Positions 17,011 through 24,941 are shown, counted from the first letter of the stretch. The stretch: 64,000 bases of DNA from Conexibacter woesei Iso977N (GCF_000424625.1 NZ_AUKG01000002.1:1612001-1676000), one strand, 5' to 3'. The notes: generated from the sequence alone by a model not told the origin. Translations and numbers: made by a program.

Positions 17011-17746
17011 CCGGACCCTGCGCGTCTGCGCGCTCTACCCCGACCTGATGAACATCTACGCCGACCGCGGCAACATGTTGATGTTGGAGCGGCGGTGCGG
17101 GTGGCGCGGGATCGGCTTCGAGCTGACCGCGGCGAGCCTCGGCGACGCCGTCGACCCCGGCGCGCACGACCTCTTCTACCTCGGCGGCGGCCAGGACCGC
17201 GACCAGCAGCTCTGCGCCCAGGACCTCTACGACACCAAGCGCGACGCGCTGCACGCGGCGGCCGCCCGCGGCGCCGTCGTGCTCGGCATCTGCGGCGGGA
17301 TCCAGCTGCTCGGCGACCACTACGAGCTGGGCGACGAGACCGTGCCCGGGATCGGGCTGGTCGACCTCGTCACCAAGCGCGCGATCGACGGCTCGCGGCT
17401 GATCGGCAACGTCGCGATCGAGGTGGAGCTCGAGGGCCTCGACGGCCCGCGCGTCCTGGCGGGCTTCGAGAACCACGGCGGCCGCACGATGCTCGGCGCC
17501 GGCGAGCGGCCGCTGGGCAAGGTGCTCAAGGGCCACGGCAACGACGGCCGCTCCGGCTTCGAGGGCGTCATCAAGGGCAACGTGATCGGCACCTACCTGC
17601 ACGGGCCGCTGCTGCCCAAGAACGCGTGGTTCGCCGACTGGCTGCTGGCGACGTCGCTGGGCCTCGCGCCGGGCGACCTGGCGCCGCTCGACGACGCGCT
17701 GGAAGACGCGGCGCACGCCTCGGCGCGCCGCGCGGCCGGGCTCTAG
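17003..17746 (+). CDS. gatD: lipid II isoglutaminyl synthase subunit GatD (glutaminase)
   Basis: A 247-residue class I glutamine amidotransferase of the CobB/CobQ type. The nucleophile is Cys97 in VVLGICGGIQLLG, and the catalytic His is in IGTYLHGPLLPKN. It starts with the GatD-like LRVCALYPDLMNIYADRGN. It hydrolyses glutamine and channels ammonia to MurT for D-Glu amidation of lipid II. The GTG start lies inside the end of the methyltransferase gene. Its stop shares CTAG with the convergent GFA-enzyme gene. Confidence 0.92.
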   Translation: MADRTLRVCALYPDLMNIYADRGNMLMLERRCGWRGIGFELTAASLGDAVDPGAHDLFYLGGGQDRDQQLCAQDLYDTKRDALHAAAARGAVVLGICGGIQLLGDHYELGDETVPGIGLVDLVTKRAIDGSRLIGNVAIEVELEGLDGPRVLAGFENHGGRTMLGAGERPLGKVLKGHGNDGRSGFEGVIKGNVIGTYLHGPLLPKNAWFADWLLATSLGLAPGDLAPLDDALEDAAHASARRAAGL

Positions 17747-18153
17747 CTCGGCGAGGCGTAGCGCGGCAGGCCGTCGTCGGGGATCGCCTCCCAGACCGCG
17801 GCGGTCTCGACGCGCTGGTGCTTCTCGGGCCGGATCCCGGGATCGCCGTCGACCGTCCCGAGGCGGATCGCCCTGACCGACGGGTCGGCCGGGTCCTCGG
17901 AGTACAGCGCGCTGCCGCAGCCGACGCAGAAGAGCTTCAGGAACCCGCCGTCGCCCGGGTCATAGGCCTTGATCAGCTCCTCCCCCGCGACGACGCGGAA
18001 CGACCCGGGCCGCATGCGCGCGTTGGCCGACGCGGCCGTGCCGGTCCGCCGCTGGCAGCGCGTGCAGTGGCAGTAGTTGGCGTCGGCCAGCGGCTCGGTG
18101 ACCTCGTAGCGCACGCCGCCGCAGAGGCATGCCCCGGTGAGATGCGTCGTCAT
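17743..18153 (-). CDS. GFA (glutathione-dependent formaldehyde-activating)/CENP-V family protein
   Basis: A 136-residue zinc protein with the GFA pattern: GACLCGGVRYEV (Cys9, Cys11), YCHCTRCQRRTG and LFCVGCGSALYS. The fold binds zinc through these cysteines. The founding member activates formaldehyde with glutathione, but actinobacterial members act on unknown thiols, so the named activity should not be assumed. It starts 26 bp from the divergent lipoprotein gene and ends in a CTAG overlap with gatD. Confidence 0.88.
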   Translation of the reverse strand: MTTHLTGACLCGGVRYEVTEPLADANYCHCTRCQRRTGTAASANARMRPGSFRVVAGEELIKAYDPGDGGFLKLFCVGCGSALYSEDPADPSVRAIRLGTVDGDPGIRPEKHQRVETAAVWEAIPDDGLPRYASPS

Positions 18154-18179
18154 GGTGCTGATCCTGCCAGCCTTGCGGG

Positions 18180-19175
18180 ATGCGGACCGCGCTGCTGAGC
18201 GCAGCGACCCTCGTCCTCGCCGCGCTGCTCGGCGGCTGCGGCGGCTCCACGCCCGCCGCGCAGATGCCGGCGCGCACGCCCGCGCCGACGGCCTCGGCGC
18301 CCGCCGCCGCGGGGCCGCAGGCCGGCCCGGCGGTCTCGCCGCCGCTGGCGCGCAGGCCCGCGGGCCGCGTCGTCTCCGTCGGCGCGCGCCCGGACGCCGT
18401 CGGCGCCGACGTGCTCGGCCGCCAGTTCGCGGTCGCCGTCCACGACCCGGCGCGCCTGGTCCTGGTCGGCTCGCGCACTGGGCGCGTGTCCCAGCGCGTC
18501 GCGGTGCCCGGCGCGGTCCCCCGCCCCGGCGACCCGACGCCCGCGGTCTTCCTGCTCCAGGGCCAGCTGGGCCGCGACGCCGTCGCCGTGTCGTCCGCGG
18601 CGCGGCCCGCGTCGGCCGCCGTCGCCCTCGGCAGGACGTTCGTGACCGTCGGCGGCGAGGTCGACGTGCTCGGCCGCGACGGCCCCGTCGCCCACTTCTC
18701 CACCGCGACGACCGCGATCGCGGCCGCCGACGCCGCGACGCACCTCGCGGTCCTCTCCGGCCCACGCCGCGTCCTGGAGCTCTACGACCCCAGGACGCTG
18801 CGCCGGATCGCGTCGGTCGCCGCGCCCGCCGGCGCGACGCACCTCGCGACGCTCGACGACCGCGTGTACGTCACCGACACCACGGGGAACGCCGTCCTGA
18901 CCTACGCGACCCAGCCGCGCCTGCACCGCGTCGCGCACTGCGCGCTGGCGGGCGCGCCCTACGCGATCGCCGTCGACCCGATCCGCCGGATCCTCGCTGT
19001 AACGCTGACGGCCGCCAACGGACTGACGTTGATCCCGCTCACGGCTCCCACCGCCACCACGACGCTCCCCACCGTCCGCCAACCCAACGCGCTCGCCATC
19101 GACGCCTCGACCTCCACGATCGCCGTCGCCTCCCCGGCGTCGGGCACCCTGCAATTGATCAGCCGCCATCGGTGA
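18180..19175 (+). CDS. lipoprotein with beta-propeller-like repeats
   Basis: A 331-residue lipoprotein. The N-terminus MRTALLSAATLVLAALLGGC has a clear lipobox (LGGC, lipidated Cys20) followed by an Ala/Pro/Thr-rich linker to about residue 60. The rest reads as repeated beta blades of about 40 residues (LGRDGPVAHFSTATTAIAAA, RRVLELYDPRTLRRIASV, LDDRVYVTDTTGNAVLTYA), resembling YVTN/NHL-type propellers. It would sit on the outer face of the membrane. Function unknown. It precedes the cyclase gene by only 3 bp. Confidence 0.75.
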   Translation: MRTALLSAATLVLAALLGGCGGSTPAAQMPARTPAPTASAPAAAGPQAGPAVSPPLARRPAGRVVSVGARPDAVGADVLGRQFAVAVHDPARLVLVGSRTGRVSQRVAVPGAVPRPGDPTPAVFLLQGQLGRDAVAVSSAARPASAAVALGRTFVTVGGEVDVLGRDGPVAHFSTATTAIAAADAATHLAVLSGPRRVLELYDPRTLRRIASVAAPAGATHLATLDDRVYVTDTTGNAVLTYATQPRLHRVAHCALAGAPYAIAVDPIRRILAVTLTAANGLTLIPLTAPTATTTLPTVRQPNALAIDASTSTIAVASPASGTLQLISRHR

Positions 19176-19178
19176 GCG

Positions 19179-20231
19179 ATGCCACAGACCGCACACAAAG
19201 CTGTGCTTGACTCCGCATCCATGCAGTCCCCATCCGAGTTCCTGGAGCAACTGGCGACCGCGAAGCACGAGTCGCAGATCGTCATCGCGATCAACGTCGA
19301 CATCCGCGGTTTCTCCCGCTTCAGCCTCGAGGTCGAGTCGGTCGAAGCGTCGATCTTCATCAAGAAGTTCTACGACCAGCTCTTGCGCACCTACTTCACG
19401 GATCCGGCCTTCTTCAAGCCGACCGGCGACGGCATGTTGATGATCTTCCCCGTTGAGGAGGACGAGCTGAAAGAGCGCACCAACGGCCTAATCCAGCAGT
19501 CGCTGAGGTTGTTGGAGGACTTCCCGAGGATGTTCGACGAGATCCCCATCATCAACTTCTCGGTCCCGACCGGCGTCGGCATAGGCATGGCCCGCGGCGC
19601 CGCTTCCCGCCTCGTCGCCGGCGACACCGTCCTCGACTACTCCGGCAAGGTCCTCAACCTGGCGTCCCGCCTAATGGACATGGCCCACCCCGCCGGCCTC
19701 ATCCTTGACGCGAGCATCGGCTTCCGGTTGCTGGCCGAAGATCTCCGCGAGCACTTCGAGCCCGACAAGATCTACGTCAAGAGCGTCGCCGAGCAACAGC
19801 CGATCGCGGTTCACTTCACGGCAAGGATCACCCAGATCCCTGCTTCCGCCCGGCGCCCCATCGATGAAGTTGAATGGCACCGCGAAGTGAAAACACGCGA
19901 TTGCAGGACAATTCTCGCGAACACGACGCTTCCGTTCTTGTTTGGGTTGACCCGTGAGACGACCAACCCAGACGCCATCGAAGTTGGCGTGCGGTTCAGC
20001 ATTGGGGACCCGGACGAGCATCTGAGTCGGTGGTTCAAGCCGCCGTTCAACTTCACAACGCGAGCCGGAAAGCAAAGCGTCTGGCTGGACAGCCAGATCG
20101 TCGCGACACGCCTGGAGGAATCCGGCGTTGACCCCGAAACGATGGTTCACATCGAAATCGCCTACCCGGTGGCGCCGACCGGAGAGCGGCCTGACGCCGA
20201 ACCGGCTTCACACGCCCGGAGCGGTGGCTAG
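19179..20231 (+). CDS. class III nucleotidyl (adenylate/guanylate) cyclase-domain protein, likely acquired
   Basis: A 350-residue soluble protein. Residues 33-215 form a class III cyclase catalytic domain with every key residue visible: metal-binding Asp41 (NVDIRGFSRFS) and Asp84 (KPTGDGM), the purine-selecting pair Lys80 and Asp153 (LDYSGKVLN), and transition-state Asn160 and Arg164 (NLASRL). Lys and Asp at those positions favour ATP, hence cAMP. Residues about 220-350 form a second domain that I do not recognise. There is no membrane segment. The gene is far poorer in G+C than its neighbours (sampled 3'-half lines are 50-58%), a sign of horizontal transfer. A shorter start at 19221 is possible. 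Confidence 0.85.
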   Translation: MPQTAHKAVLDSASMQSPSEFLEQLATAKHESQIVIAINVDIRGFSRFSLEVESVEASIFIKKFYDQLLRTYFTDPAFFKPTGDGMLMIFPVEEDELKERTNGLIQQSLRLLEDFPRMFDEIPIINFSVPTGVGIGMARGAASRLVAGDTVLDYSGKVLNLASRLMDMAHPAGLILDASIGFRLLAEDLREHFEPDKIYVKSVAEQQPIAVHFTARITQIPASARRPIDEVEWHREVKTRDCRTILANTTLPFLFGLTRETTNPDAIEVGVRFSIGDPDEHLSRWFKPPFNFTTRAGKQSVWLDSQIVATRLEESGVDPETMVHIEIAYPVAPTGERPDAEPASHARSGG

Positions 20232-20233
20232 GA

Positions 20234-20249
20234 TCGGCGGTTCCGCCGG
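20234..20249 (+). terminator. weak hairpin after the cyclase gene
   Basis: CGGCGG and CCGCCG form a short self-complementary stem just after the cyclase stop codon. The loop is very tight, so the call is tentative. The remaining 95 bp before the ABC operon hold a possible -10 (TAGGTT at 20329-20334) for the next gene. Confidence 0.3.
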
Positions 20250-20344
20250 TCGCGGACCTCTTCTATGACTCCCCGAAACTCCGCCCAAGCCGAGGGGCCG
20301 TCGGGCTACCCGGACCGCTCAATTCCCAGTAGGTTGGTGCACAA

Positions 20345-21145
20345 GTGAGCACGTCTGGCGCAGCAACGGTCGAGTTCGACCACGCCCGGAAGGTCTACGA
20401 CGATGCCGAGCACCCGGCGATCACGGACTTCTCGCTGGAAGTGCCGGCCGGCGAGCTGACGATCTTCATCGGCCCGTCGGGCTCCGGCAAGACGACCGCG
20501 ATGCGGCTCGTCAACCGCATGATCGAGCTGACCTCGGGCGACGTCAGGGTCGACGGCGTCTCGGTCACCGACCGCCCGGCCGCCGAGCTGCGGCGCGGCA
20601 TCGGCTACGCGATCCAGCAGATCGGCCTGTTCCCGCACCTGACGGTCGCCGAGAACATCGGGACGGTCCCGAAGCTGCTGGGCTGGGACGACAAGAAGAT
20701 CGCCAAGCGCTCCGAGGAGCTGCTGGAGCTCGTCTCGCTCGAGCCCGCGATGGCCAGGCGCTACCCCGCGCAGCTCTCCGGCGGCCAGCGCCAGCGCGTC
20801 GGCGTCGCCCGCGCCCTGGCGGCCGACCCGCCGCTGCTGCTGATGGACGAGCCGTTCGGCGCGATCGACCCGATCAACCGCAACAGGTTGCAGGAGGAGT
20901 TCCGCAAGCTCCAGGCCGACCTCGGCAAGACCGTCATCTTCGTCACCCACGACATCGACGAGGCGCTCAAGCTCGGCCACCACATCGCGGTCATCCGCCC
21001 CGGCGGCGTGCTGGCGCAGTTCGCGACGCCCGAGGAGCTGGTCGCCGCGCCCGCCGACGACTTCGTCAAGGAGTTCGTCGGCGTCGACCGCATGGTCGCC
21101 CGCCTGGAGTGGCTCCAAGAGGTTCGCGAGGCGCGCCGCGCGTGA
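20345..21145 (+). CDS. OpuC/EgtU-type ABC importer, ATP-binding subunit
   Basis: A 266-residue ATPase of the glycine betaine/carnitine/choline (OpuA/ProV) family. Walker A is GPSGSGKTT, the signature LSGGQRQRVGVARAL, Walker B LLLMDEPFGAID and the switch FVTHDIDEALKLG. The C-terminal CBS pair found in osmosensing OpuA-type ATPases is absent, since the protein ends soon after the ABC domain. It would power uptake of a quaternary amine such as glycine betaine, or of ergothioneine. The GTG start follows a TAGGTT box by 10 nt. It overlaps the first permease gene by GTGA. Confidence 0.88.
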   Translation: MSTSGAATVEFDHARKVYDDAEHPAITDFSLEVPAGELTIFIGPSGSGKTTAMRLVNRMIELTSGDVRVDGVSVTDRPAAELRRGIGYAIQQIGLFPHLTVAENIGTVPKLLGWDDKKIAKRSEELLELVSLEPAMARRYPAQLSGGQRQRVGVARALAADPPLLLMDEPFGAIDPINRNRLQEEFRKLQADLGKTVIFVTHDIDEALKLGHHIAVIRPGGVLAQFATPEELVAAPADDFVKEFVGVDRMVARLEWLQEVREARRA

Positions 21146-21846
21146 TCGCCCAGGTCGTCCTCCACCAGCGCGACTCCAGGCACCTGGACTGCGTCCAGAA
21201 CAACGGCGTCTGCCCGTCGTGGATCGTCCACCACTTCCACCAGTACCTCTCACCCCTCTGGCGCCACCTGGAGCTGACGCTCACCAGCGTCGTCCTGGGG
21301 TTCATCATCGCCTTCGCACTCGCGCTGCTGGCCCACGAGAAGCGCTGGCTGACCGGCCCGATCATCGGCGTCACCGGGATCCTCTACACGATCCCGTCGC
21401 TGGCGCTGTTCGCGATCCTGATCCCGCTGACCGGCTTCGGCTTCACGACCGCGCTGATCCCGCTGACGACCTACACGTTGCTGATCCTGTTCCGCAACAT
21501 CGTCGCCGGCCTGGACAACGTCCCGGCCGACGCCAAGGACGCGGCGATCGGGATGGGCCTGACCGACCGCCAGCTGCTGTGGAAGGTCGAGCTGCCGTTG
21601 GCGCTGCCCGAGATCATCGCGGGCCTGCGCGTGGCGACCACCACCAATGTGGGTCTCGCAGCGCTCGCGTTCTACGCGGGCGCCGGCGGGCTCGGCCAGC
21701 AGATCCTGACCGACATCACGTTCAAGTCCAACATCTTGACCGCCGGGATCCTCTGCGTCCTGCTCGCCTTCGTGCTCGACCTCGCGCTGGTCCTGGCCCA
21801 GCGCCTGCTGCTGCCCTGGCAGCGCGTGAAGGGGGCGACCGCGTGA
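21142..21846 (+). CDS. OpuC/EgtU-type ABC importer, permease subunit 1
   Basis: A 234-residue membrane protein with about five or six hydrophobic helices and the binding-protein-dependent permease EAA-like loop (GMGLTDRQLLWKVELPLALPEIIAGL). The N-terminal segment RHLDCVQNNGVCPSWIVHHFHQY would be periplasm-facing. It would pair with the second permease in a heterodimeric channel. The GTG start overlaps the ATPase stop, and the stop overlaps the GTG of the next gene, a tightly coupled operon. Confidence 0.87.
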   Translation: MIAQVVLHQRDSRHLDCVQNNGVCPSWIVHHFHQYLSPLWRHLELTLTSVVLGFIIAFALALLAHEKRWLTGPIIGVTGILYTIPSLALFAILIPLTGFGFTTALIPLTTYTLLILFRNIVAGLDNVPADAKDAAIGMGLTDRQLLWKVELPLALPEIIAGLRVATTTNVGLAALAFYAGAGGLGQQILTDITFKSNILTAGILCVLLAFVLDLALVLAQRLLLPWQRVKGATA

Positions 21847-23546
21847 GGGACGCGATCGACTACCTGCTGCACTCGCGCGAGTCGGTCGGCGGCGGTGTCC
21901 AGGTCGGCGGCAGCCACCTCTGGCCGCTGCTGTGGACGCACCTGCGCGTGACGTTCGAGGCGATGGTCGTCTCGATCGCGCTGACGCTGCCGATCGCGCT
22001 GTGGCTCGGCCACAAGGGCAAGGGCCAGCTCGCGGCCTCGACCGCGGCCAACGTCGGCCGCGCGGTCCCGAGCTTCGCGGTGCTCGTCTTCGCCTCGACC
22101 TACCTCGGCCTCAACGCCGGCAACCTCGTCTTCGCGATGGTCCTGCTGGCGATCCCGCCGATCTTCACCAACACCTACGTCGGGATCCGCCAGGTCGATC
22201 GCGACGTGGTCGACGCCGCTCGCGGCATGGGCCTCTCCGAGCGCCAGCTCGCCACCCGCGTGGAGCTGCCGCTGGCGCTGCCGCTGATCTTCGGCGGCAT
22301 CCGGACGTCGGTCGTCAACGTGCTGGCGACCGCCACGCTCGGCCCCTACGTCGGCGTCAACACGCTCGGCGTCCCGATCATCAACGCCAACGTCCACGGC
22401 GACGCCGGCCGCCTCGGCACCGCGCTCCTGATCGCGCTGCTGGCGATCGGCGCCGAGCTCATCTTCTCCGCGCTGCAGCGTGCCGTCACGCCGCGCGGCC
22501 TCAAGCTCACCCAAGAGAACCACACCCCCAGGAGGATCCGACGCATGCGCTCTCGCAGCGTCGTCGCCCTGCTCGTCTTGGTCTTGGCCTCCTTCGGCCT
22601 GGCCGCGTGCGGCAGCGATGACAACAACAGCAACACCACGTCCAGCAACAGCGCCGCCGCCACGACGGCGACGAACGCGCAGGACGCCAGCCTGATCACC
22701 AAGAACCCTGACAACGCCTCGAAGCCGCAGGTCACCATCGGCTCGAAGAACTTCACCGAGCAGTTCATCCTCGGCGAGATCTACGCGCAGGCGCTGCAGG
22801 CGGCGGGCTACAAGGTCAAGAAGCAGCTCAACCTCGGCTCCGAGCAGATCGCCCTCAGGGCGCTCGACTCGGGCCGCGTCGGCGCGTACCCGGAGTACAC
22901 GGGCACGATCCTGACGTCGTTCTGCAGGATCAAGGACGCCGACGTCAGCCACGACGCCGACCAGGCCTACACCCAGGCCAAGGAGTGCATGGCCAAGAGG
23001 AACATCACGGCCTACAAGCAGTCGCCGTTCACGGACTCCAACGGCTTCGCCGTGACCCAGCAGACCGCCCAGAGGCTCGGCAACATCACCAAGTTGTCGC
23101 AGTTGAAGGACAAGGCCCCCACGTTGAAGGTCTCCGGCCCGCCGGAGTGCCAGCAGCGCGTGGACTGCCTGCTCGGCCTGGAGAGGACCTACGGGTTGCA
23201 CTTCAAGAAGTTCGTGTCGATCGACATCGCCAAGCGTCACGAGGTCATCAAGAACGGCCAGACGGACGTCGGCGAGGTCTTCACGACCGACGGCCAGATC
23301 AAGGCGCAGAACGAGGTGCTGCTGCAGGACGACAAGCAGCTGTTCCCGCCCTACAACGCGGTGCTGCTCGCCACGACCAAGGTCGCGGACGCGGCCGGCC
23401 CGGACTTCGCGACGACCATCGACAAGGTCACCGCCGGGCTCACGCTGCCGGTCATGCAGGAGCTCAACTCCCGCGTCGACCTCGACAAGCAGACCCCGGC
23501 CGCGGTGGCCAGGGAGTACCTGACGGAGTCGCACTTCATCAAGTAG
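21843..23546 (+). CDS. OpuC/EgtU-type permease fused to substrate-binding protein
   Basis: One unbroken frame of 567 codons encodes a permease (residues 1-about 225, with GMGLSERQLATRVELPLALPLIFGGI as the EAA loop) running without a stop into an OpuAC-type binding protein (VTIGSKNFTEQFILGEIYAQ, LNLGSEQIALRALDSG, YPEYTGTIL). Fused permease-binding proteins are known for this family, for example EgtUBC. Here the junction also carries a complete lipoprotein signal with its own AGGAGG and ATG (22545), so a separate lipoprotein may be made as well. The substrate is probably a betaine-like or thiol-betaine compound. Confidence 0.8.
   Translation: MRDAIDYLLHSRESVGGGVQVGGSHLWPLLWTHLRVTFEAMVVSIALTLPIALWLGHKGKGQLAASTAANVGRAVPSFAVLVFASTYLGLNAGNLVFAMVLLAIPPIFTNTYVGIRQVDRDVVDAARGMGLSERQLATRVELPLALPLIFGGIRTSVVNVLATATLGPYVGVNTLGVPIINANVHGDAGRLGTALLIALLAIGAELIFSALQRAVTPRGLKLTQENHTPRRIRRMRSRSVVALLVLVLASFGLAACGSDDNNSNTTSSNSAAATTATNAQDASLITKNPDNASKPQVTIGSKNFTEQFILGEIYAQALQAAGYKVKKQLNLGSEQIALRALDSGRVGAYPEYTGTILTSFCRIKDADVSHDADQAYTQAKECMAKRNITAYKQSPFTDSNGFAVTQQTAQRLGNITKLSQLKDKAPTLKVSGPPECQQRVDCLLGLERTYGLHFKKFVSIDIAKRHEVIKNGQTDVGEVFTTDGQIKAQNEVLLQDDKQLFPPYNAVLLATTKVADAAGPDFATTIDKVTAGLTLPVMQELNSRVDLDKQTPAAVAREYLTESHFIK
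22529..22535 (+). promoter_or_regulatory. internal Shine-Dalgarno inside the permease-SBP frame
   Basis: CCAGGAGG, one of the strongest ribosome-binding sequences in the window, ends about 9 nt before the in-frame ATG at 22545. It supports independent initiation of the binding-protein part within the longer fused frame. Confidence 0.6.
22545..23546 (+). CDS. substrate-binding lipoprotein, alternative internal product
   Basis: Initiating at this ATG gives a 333-residue lipoprotein. MRSRSVVALLVLVLASFGLAAC is a textbook type II signal with lipobox LAAC, followed by an Asn/Ser/Thr linker and the OpuAC-type fold. It lies in the same frame as the upstream permease, which has no stop of its own, so this entry is a nested alternative to the fusion. 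The strong Shine-Dalgarno and lipobox make it likely that at least some binding protein is made separately. The stop is shared. Confidence 0.65.
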   Translation: MRSRSVVALLVLVLASFGLAACGSDDNNSNTTSSNSAAATTATNAQDASLITKNPDNASKPQVTIGSKNFTEQFILGEIYAQALQAAGYKVKKQLNLGSEQIALRALDSGRVGAYPEYTGTILTSFCRIKDADVSHDADQAYTQAKECMAKRNITAYKQSPFTDSNGFAVTQQTAQRLGNITKLSQLKDKAPTLKVSGPPECQQRVDCLLGLERTYGLHFKKFVSIDIAKRHEVIKNGQTDVGEVFTTDGQIKAQNEVLLQDDKQLFPPYNAVLLATTKVADAAGPDFATTIDKVTAGLTLPVMQELNSRVDLDKQTPAAVAREYLTESHFIK

Positions 23547-23571
23547 CGAACCCGTCGCGACGTCACGCGCT

Positions 23572-23601
23572 CCGGGCGCGCGCTGGTCCTAGCGCGCCCG
23601 G
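23572..23601. terminator. bidirectional hairpin terminator
   Basis: CCGGGCGCGC at 23572-23581 and its exact complement GCGCGCCCGG at 23592-23601 form a 10-bp stem with a 10-nt loop, between the importer operon and the convergent DUF4097 gene. The right arm doubles as the last codons of the DUF4097 gene, whose TAG is in the loop. Confidence 0.75.
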
Positions 23602-24290
23602 ACCGTGATGTTGCCGACGTCGGTCGTGGCGTCGATCGCCTGCGGCGCGAGGTCGTCGCGGATGACGCCGTCGACCTTGACGTTGCCGCCGCCGTCGGCG
23701 TTGGCGTCCACGCGGTACATCCCGTAGGGCACGGTCACCTGGACGTCGCCCGCGTCGGACCTGGCCTCGGTGCGCGTCGGCGAGCCGAAGAGGTCGAGCG
23801 ACACGTCGCCCGCGTCGGTCGTCGCCTTGACGGTGACGGGCTCAAGGCGGTGGGTGTCGATGTTGCCCGAGTCGGTCTCGATGTCGGCCCGGCCCTGCAG
23901 GCCGCGCAGGCTGACGTCGCCGGACTTCGTCCTGATCGCGACGTCGACCTCGGGCGGCGCGTCGATGCTGAGGTTCGAGCGGCAGCGCAGCACGGCCTTG
24001 AGGTGGCCGCAGTTGGTGTCGATCTCCAGCACGCCGTCGTGGTAGCGCTCGCGCACGTCGGGGCGGTCGACGAGCCACGCGTCGTGGCGGTGGATGACGA
24101 CGTCGCCGGTCAGGCCGGCGCTGACGTTGACGTCCCCGTTGTCGGAGTCGATGACGATCCGGTGGACGGGCGAGACGACCGTCGCGAGCGACGTCCGGTC
24201 GCGGTGCAGCGCCTCCGAGGCCGCGAACGCGAGCCCGGACAGGACGAGCAGGCCCAGCGCGGCGAAGAGGACGATCCGGATCGTGGACAA
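23589..24290 (-). CDS. DUF4097 family membrane-anchored beta-repeat protein
   Basis: A 233-residue protein. An uncleaved-looking N-terminal hydrophobic helix (RIVLFAALGLLVLSGLAFAAS) is followed by a right-handed beta-solenoid-like domain of DUF4097 type, with repeated short strands each ending in a G-D/N-V/I turn (SDNGDVNV, TKSGDVSL, TDSGNIDT, TDAGDVSL, SDAGDVQV, TDVGNITV). No ATG or GTG is available in frame, so TTG at 24290 is the start. DUF4097 proteins are often linked to membrane stress systems, but no function is established. Transcription probably ends at the hairpin overlapping its 3' end. Confidence 0.8.
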   Translation of the reverse strand: MSTIRIVLFAALGLLVLSGLAFAASEALHRDRTSLATVVSPVHRIVIDSDNGDVNVSAGLTGDVVIHRHDAWLVDRPDVRERYHDGVLEIDTNCGHLKAVLRCRSNLSIDAPPEVDVAIRTKSGDVSLRGLQGRADIETDSGNIDTHRLEPVTVKATTDAGDVSLDLFGSPTRTEARSDAGDVQVTVPYGMYRVDANADGGGNVKVDGVIRDDLAPQAIDATTDVGNITVRAR

Positions 24291-24364
24291 CGTGGGCGAG
24301 AAGGTAGACCGGCCGCGAGGGTCCGGTGGTACGGGTGGCCCCCCTTCTCACATCCCCACTGCAA

Positions 24365-24386
24365 GGATCCCCCGACGGGGGGATCC
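24365..24386 (-). terminator. hairpin between dut and the DUF4097 gene
   Basis: GGATCCCCC (24365-24373) pairs perfectly with GGGGGATCC (24378-24386) around a GACG loop. It lies 48 bp downstream of the dut stop on the minus strand and is best read as the dut terminator. No T-run follows. Confidence 0.5.
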
Positions 24387-24433
24387 CCTGGAAATGGACG
24401 CCTTGTGGTGTTCGGCTCGGGCGTCCAGGCGGG

Positions 24434-24904
24434 CTAGCGCCCGGAGGATCCGAAGCCGTCGGCGCCGCGGTCGTCGGGCGACGGCGGCAGCTCGTCGACG
24501 ACCTCCAGGCGCGGCGCCCAGAACGGGACCAGCAGCAGCTGGGCGATCCGGTCGCCGACGCCGATCTCCATGTGCGTGTCGGACGCGTTGTGCAGCGCGA
24601 CCTTGATCTCCCCGCGGTAGTTGGGGTCGATCAGGCCCGGCGAGTTGAGCGGGTGGATCCCGTGGTTGGCGGCCAGGCCGGAGCGCGGCGTGACGAGGCC
24701 CGCCACGTGCGGCGGGATCGCGACCGCGACGCCGGTCGCCGTCAGGCGCCGCTCGCCCGGGCCGAGCGTGAACGCCTCGACCGACGACAGGTCGTAGCCG
24801 GCGTCGTTGGGTCGCCCGCGCGCGGGCAGCTTGGCGTCGGGGTGCAGCAGGCGGACGTCGAGCGTCTCGGTCGTCGTGATCGCGGCGGTCACGCGATTCA
24901 TCAT
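24434..24904 (-). CDS. dut: deoxyuridine 5'-triphosphate nucleotidohydrolase
   Basis: A 156-residue trimeric-type dUTPase with all five motifs: NDAGYDLSS (1), TPRSGLA (2), GLIDPNYRGEIKVAL (3, with the catalytic Asp and the uracil-site Tyr), DRIAQLLLVP (4) and the C-terminal RGADGFGSSGR (5) that closes on the nucleotide. It converts dUTP to dUMP and pyrophosphate, keeping uracil out of DNA and feeding thymidylate synthesis. Translation may start at either of two adjacent Met codons. hflX lies 37 bp upstream on the same strand. Confidence 0.95.
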   Translation of the reverse strand: MMNRVTAAITTTETLDVRLLHPDAKLPARGRPNDAGYDLSSVEAFTLGPGERRLTATGVAVAIPPHVAGLVTPRSGLAANHGIHPLNSPGLIDPNYRGEIKVALHNASDTHMEIGVGDRIAQLLLVPFWAPRLEVVDELPPSPDDRGADGFGSSGR

Positions 24905-24941
24905 CGCGTGCGGTCCCGCCCCGCGCGGGCGCGATTCACGC

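Noticed and set aside
19179-20231. Calling the cyclase a Pycsar pyrimidine cyclase
   Set aside because: Lys80 and Asp153, the residues that select adenine in class III cyclases, are both present, and no TM or TIR effector gene is adjacent. Kept only as a possibility.
24365-24386. The GGATCCCCC inverted repeat as a transposon end
   Set aside because: No transposase, no target duplication and no second copy. It fits a simple terminator after dut.
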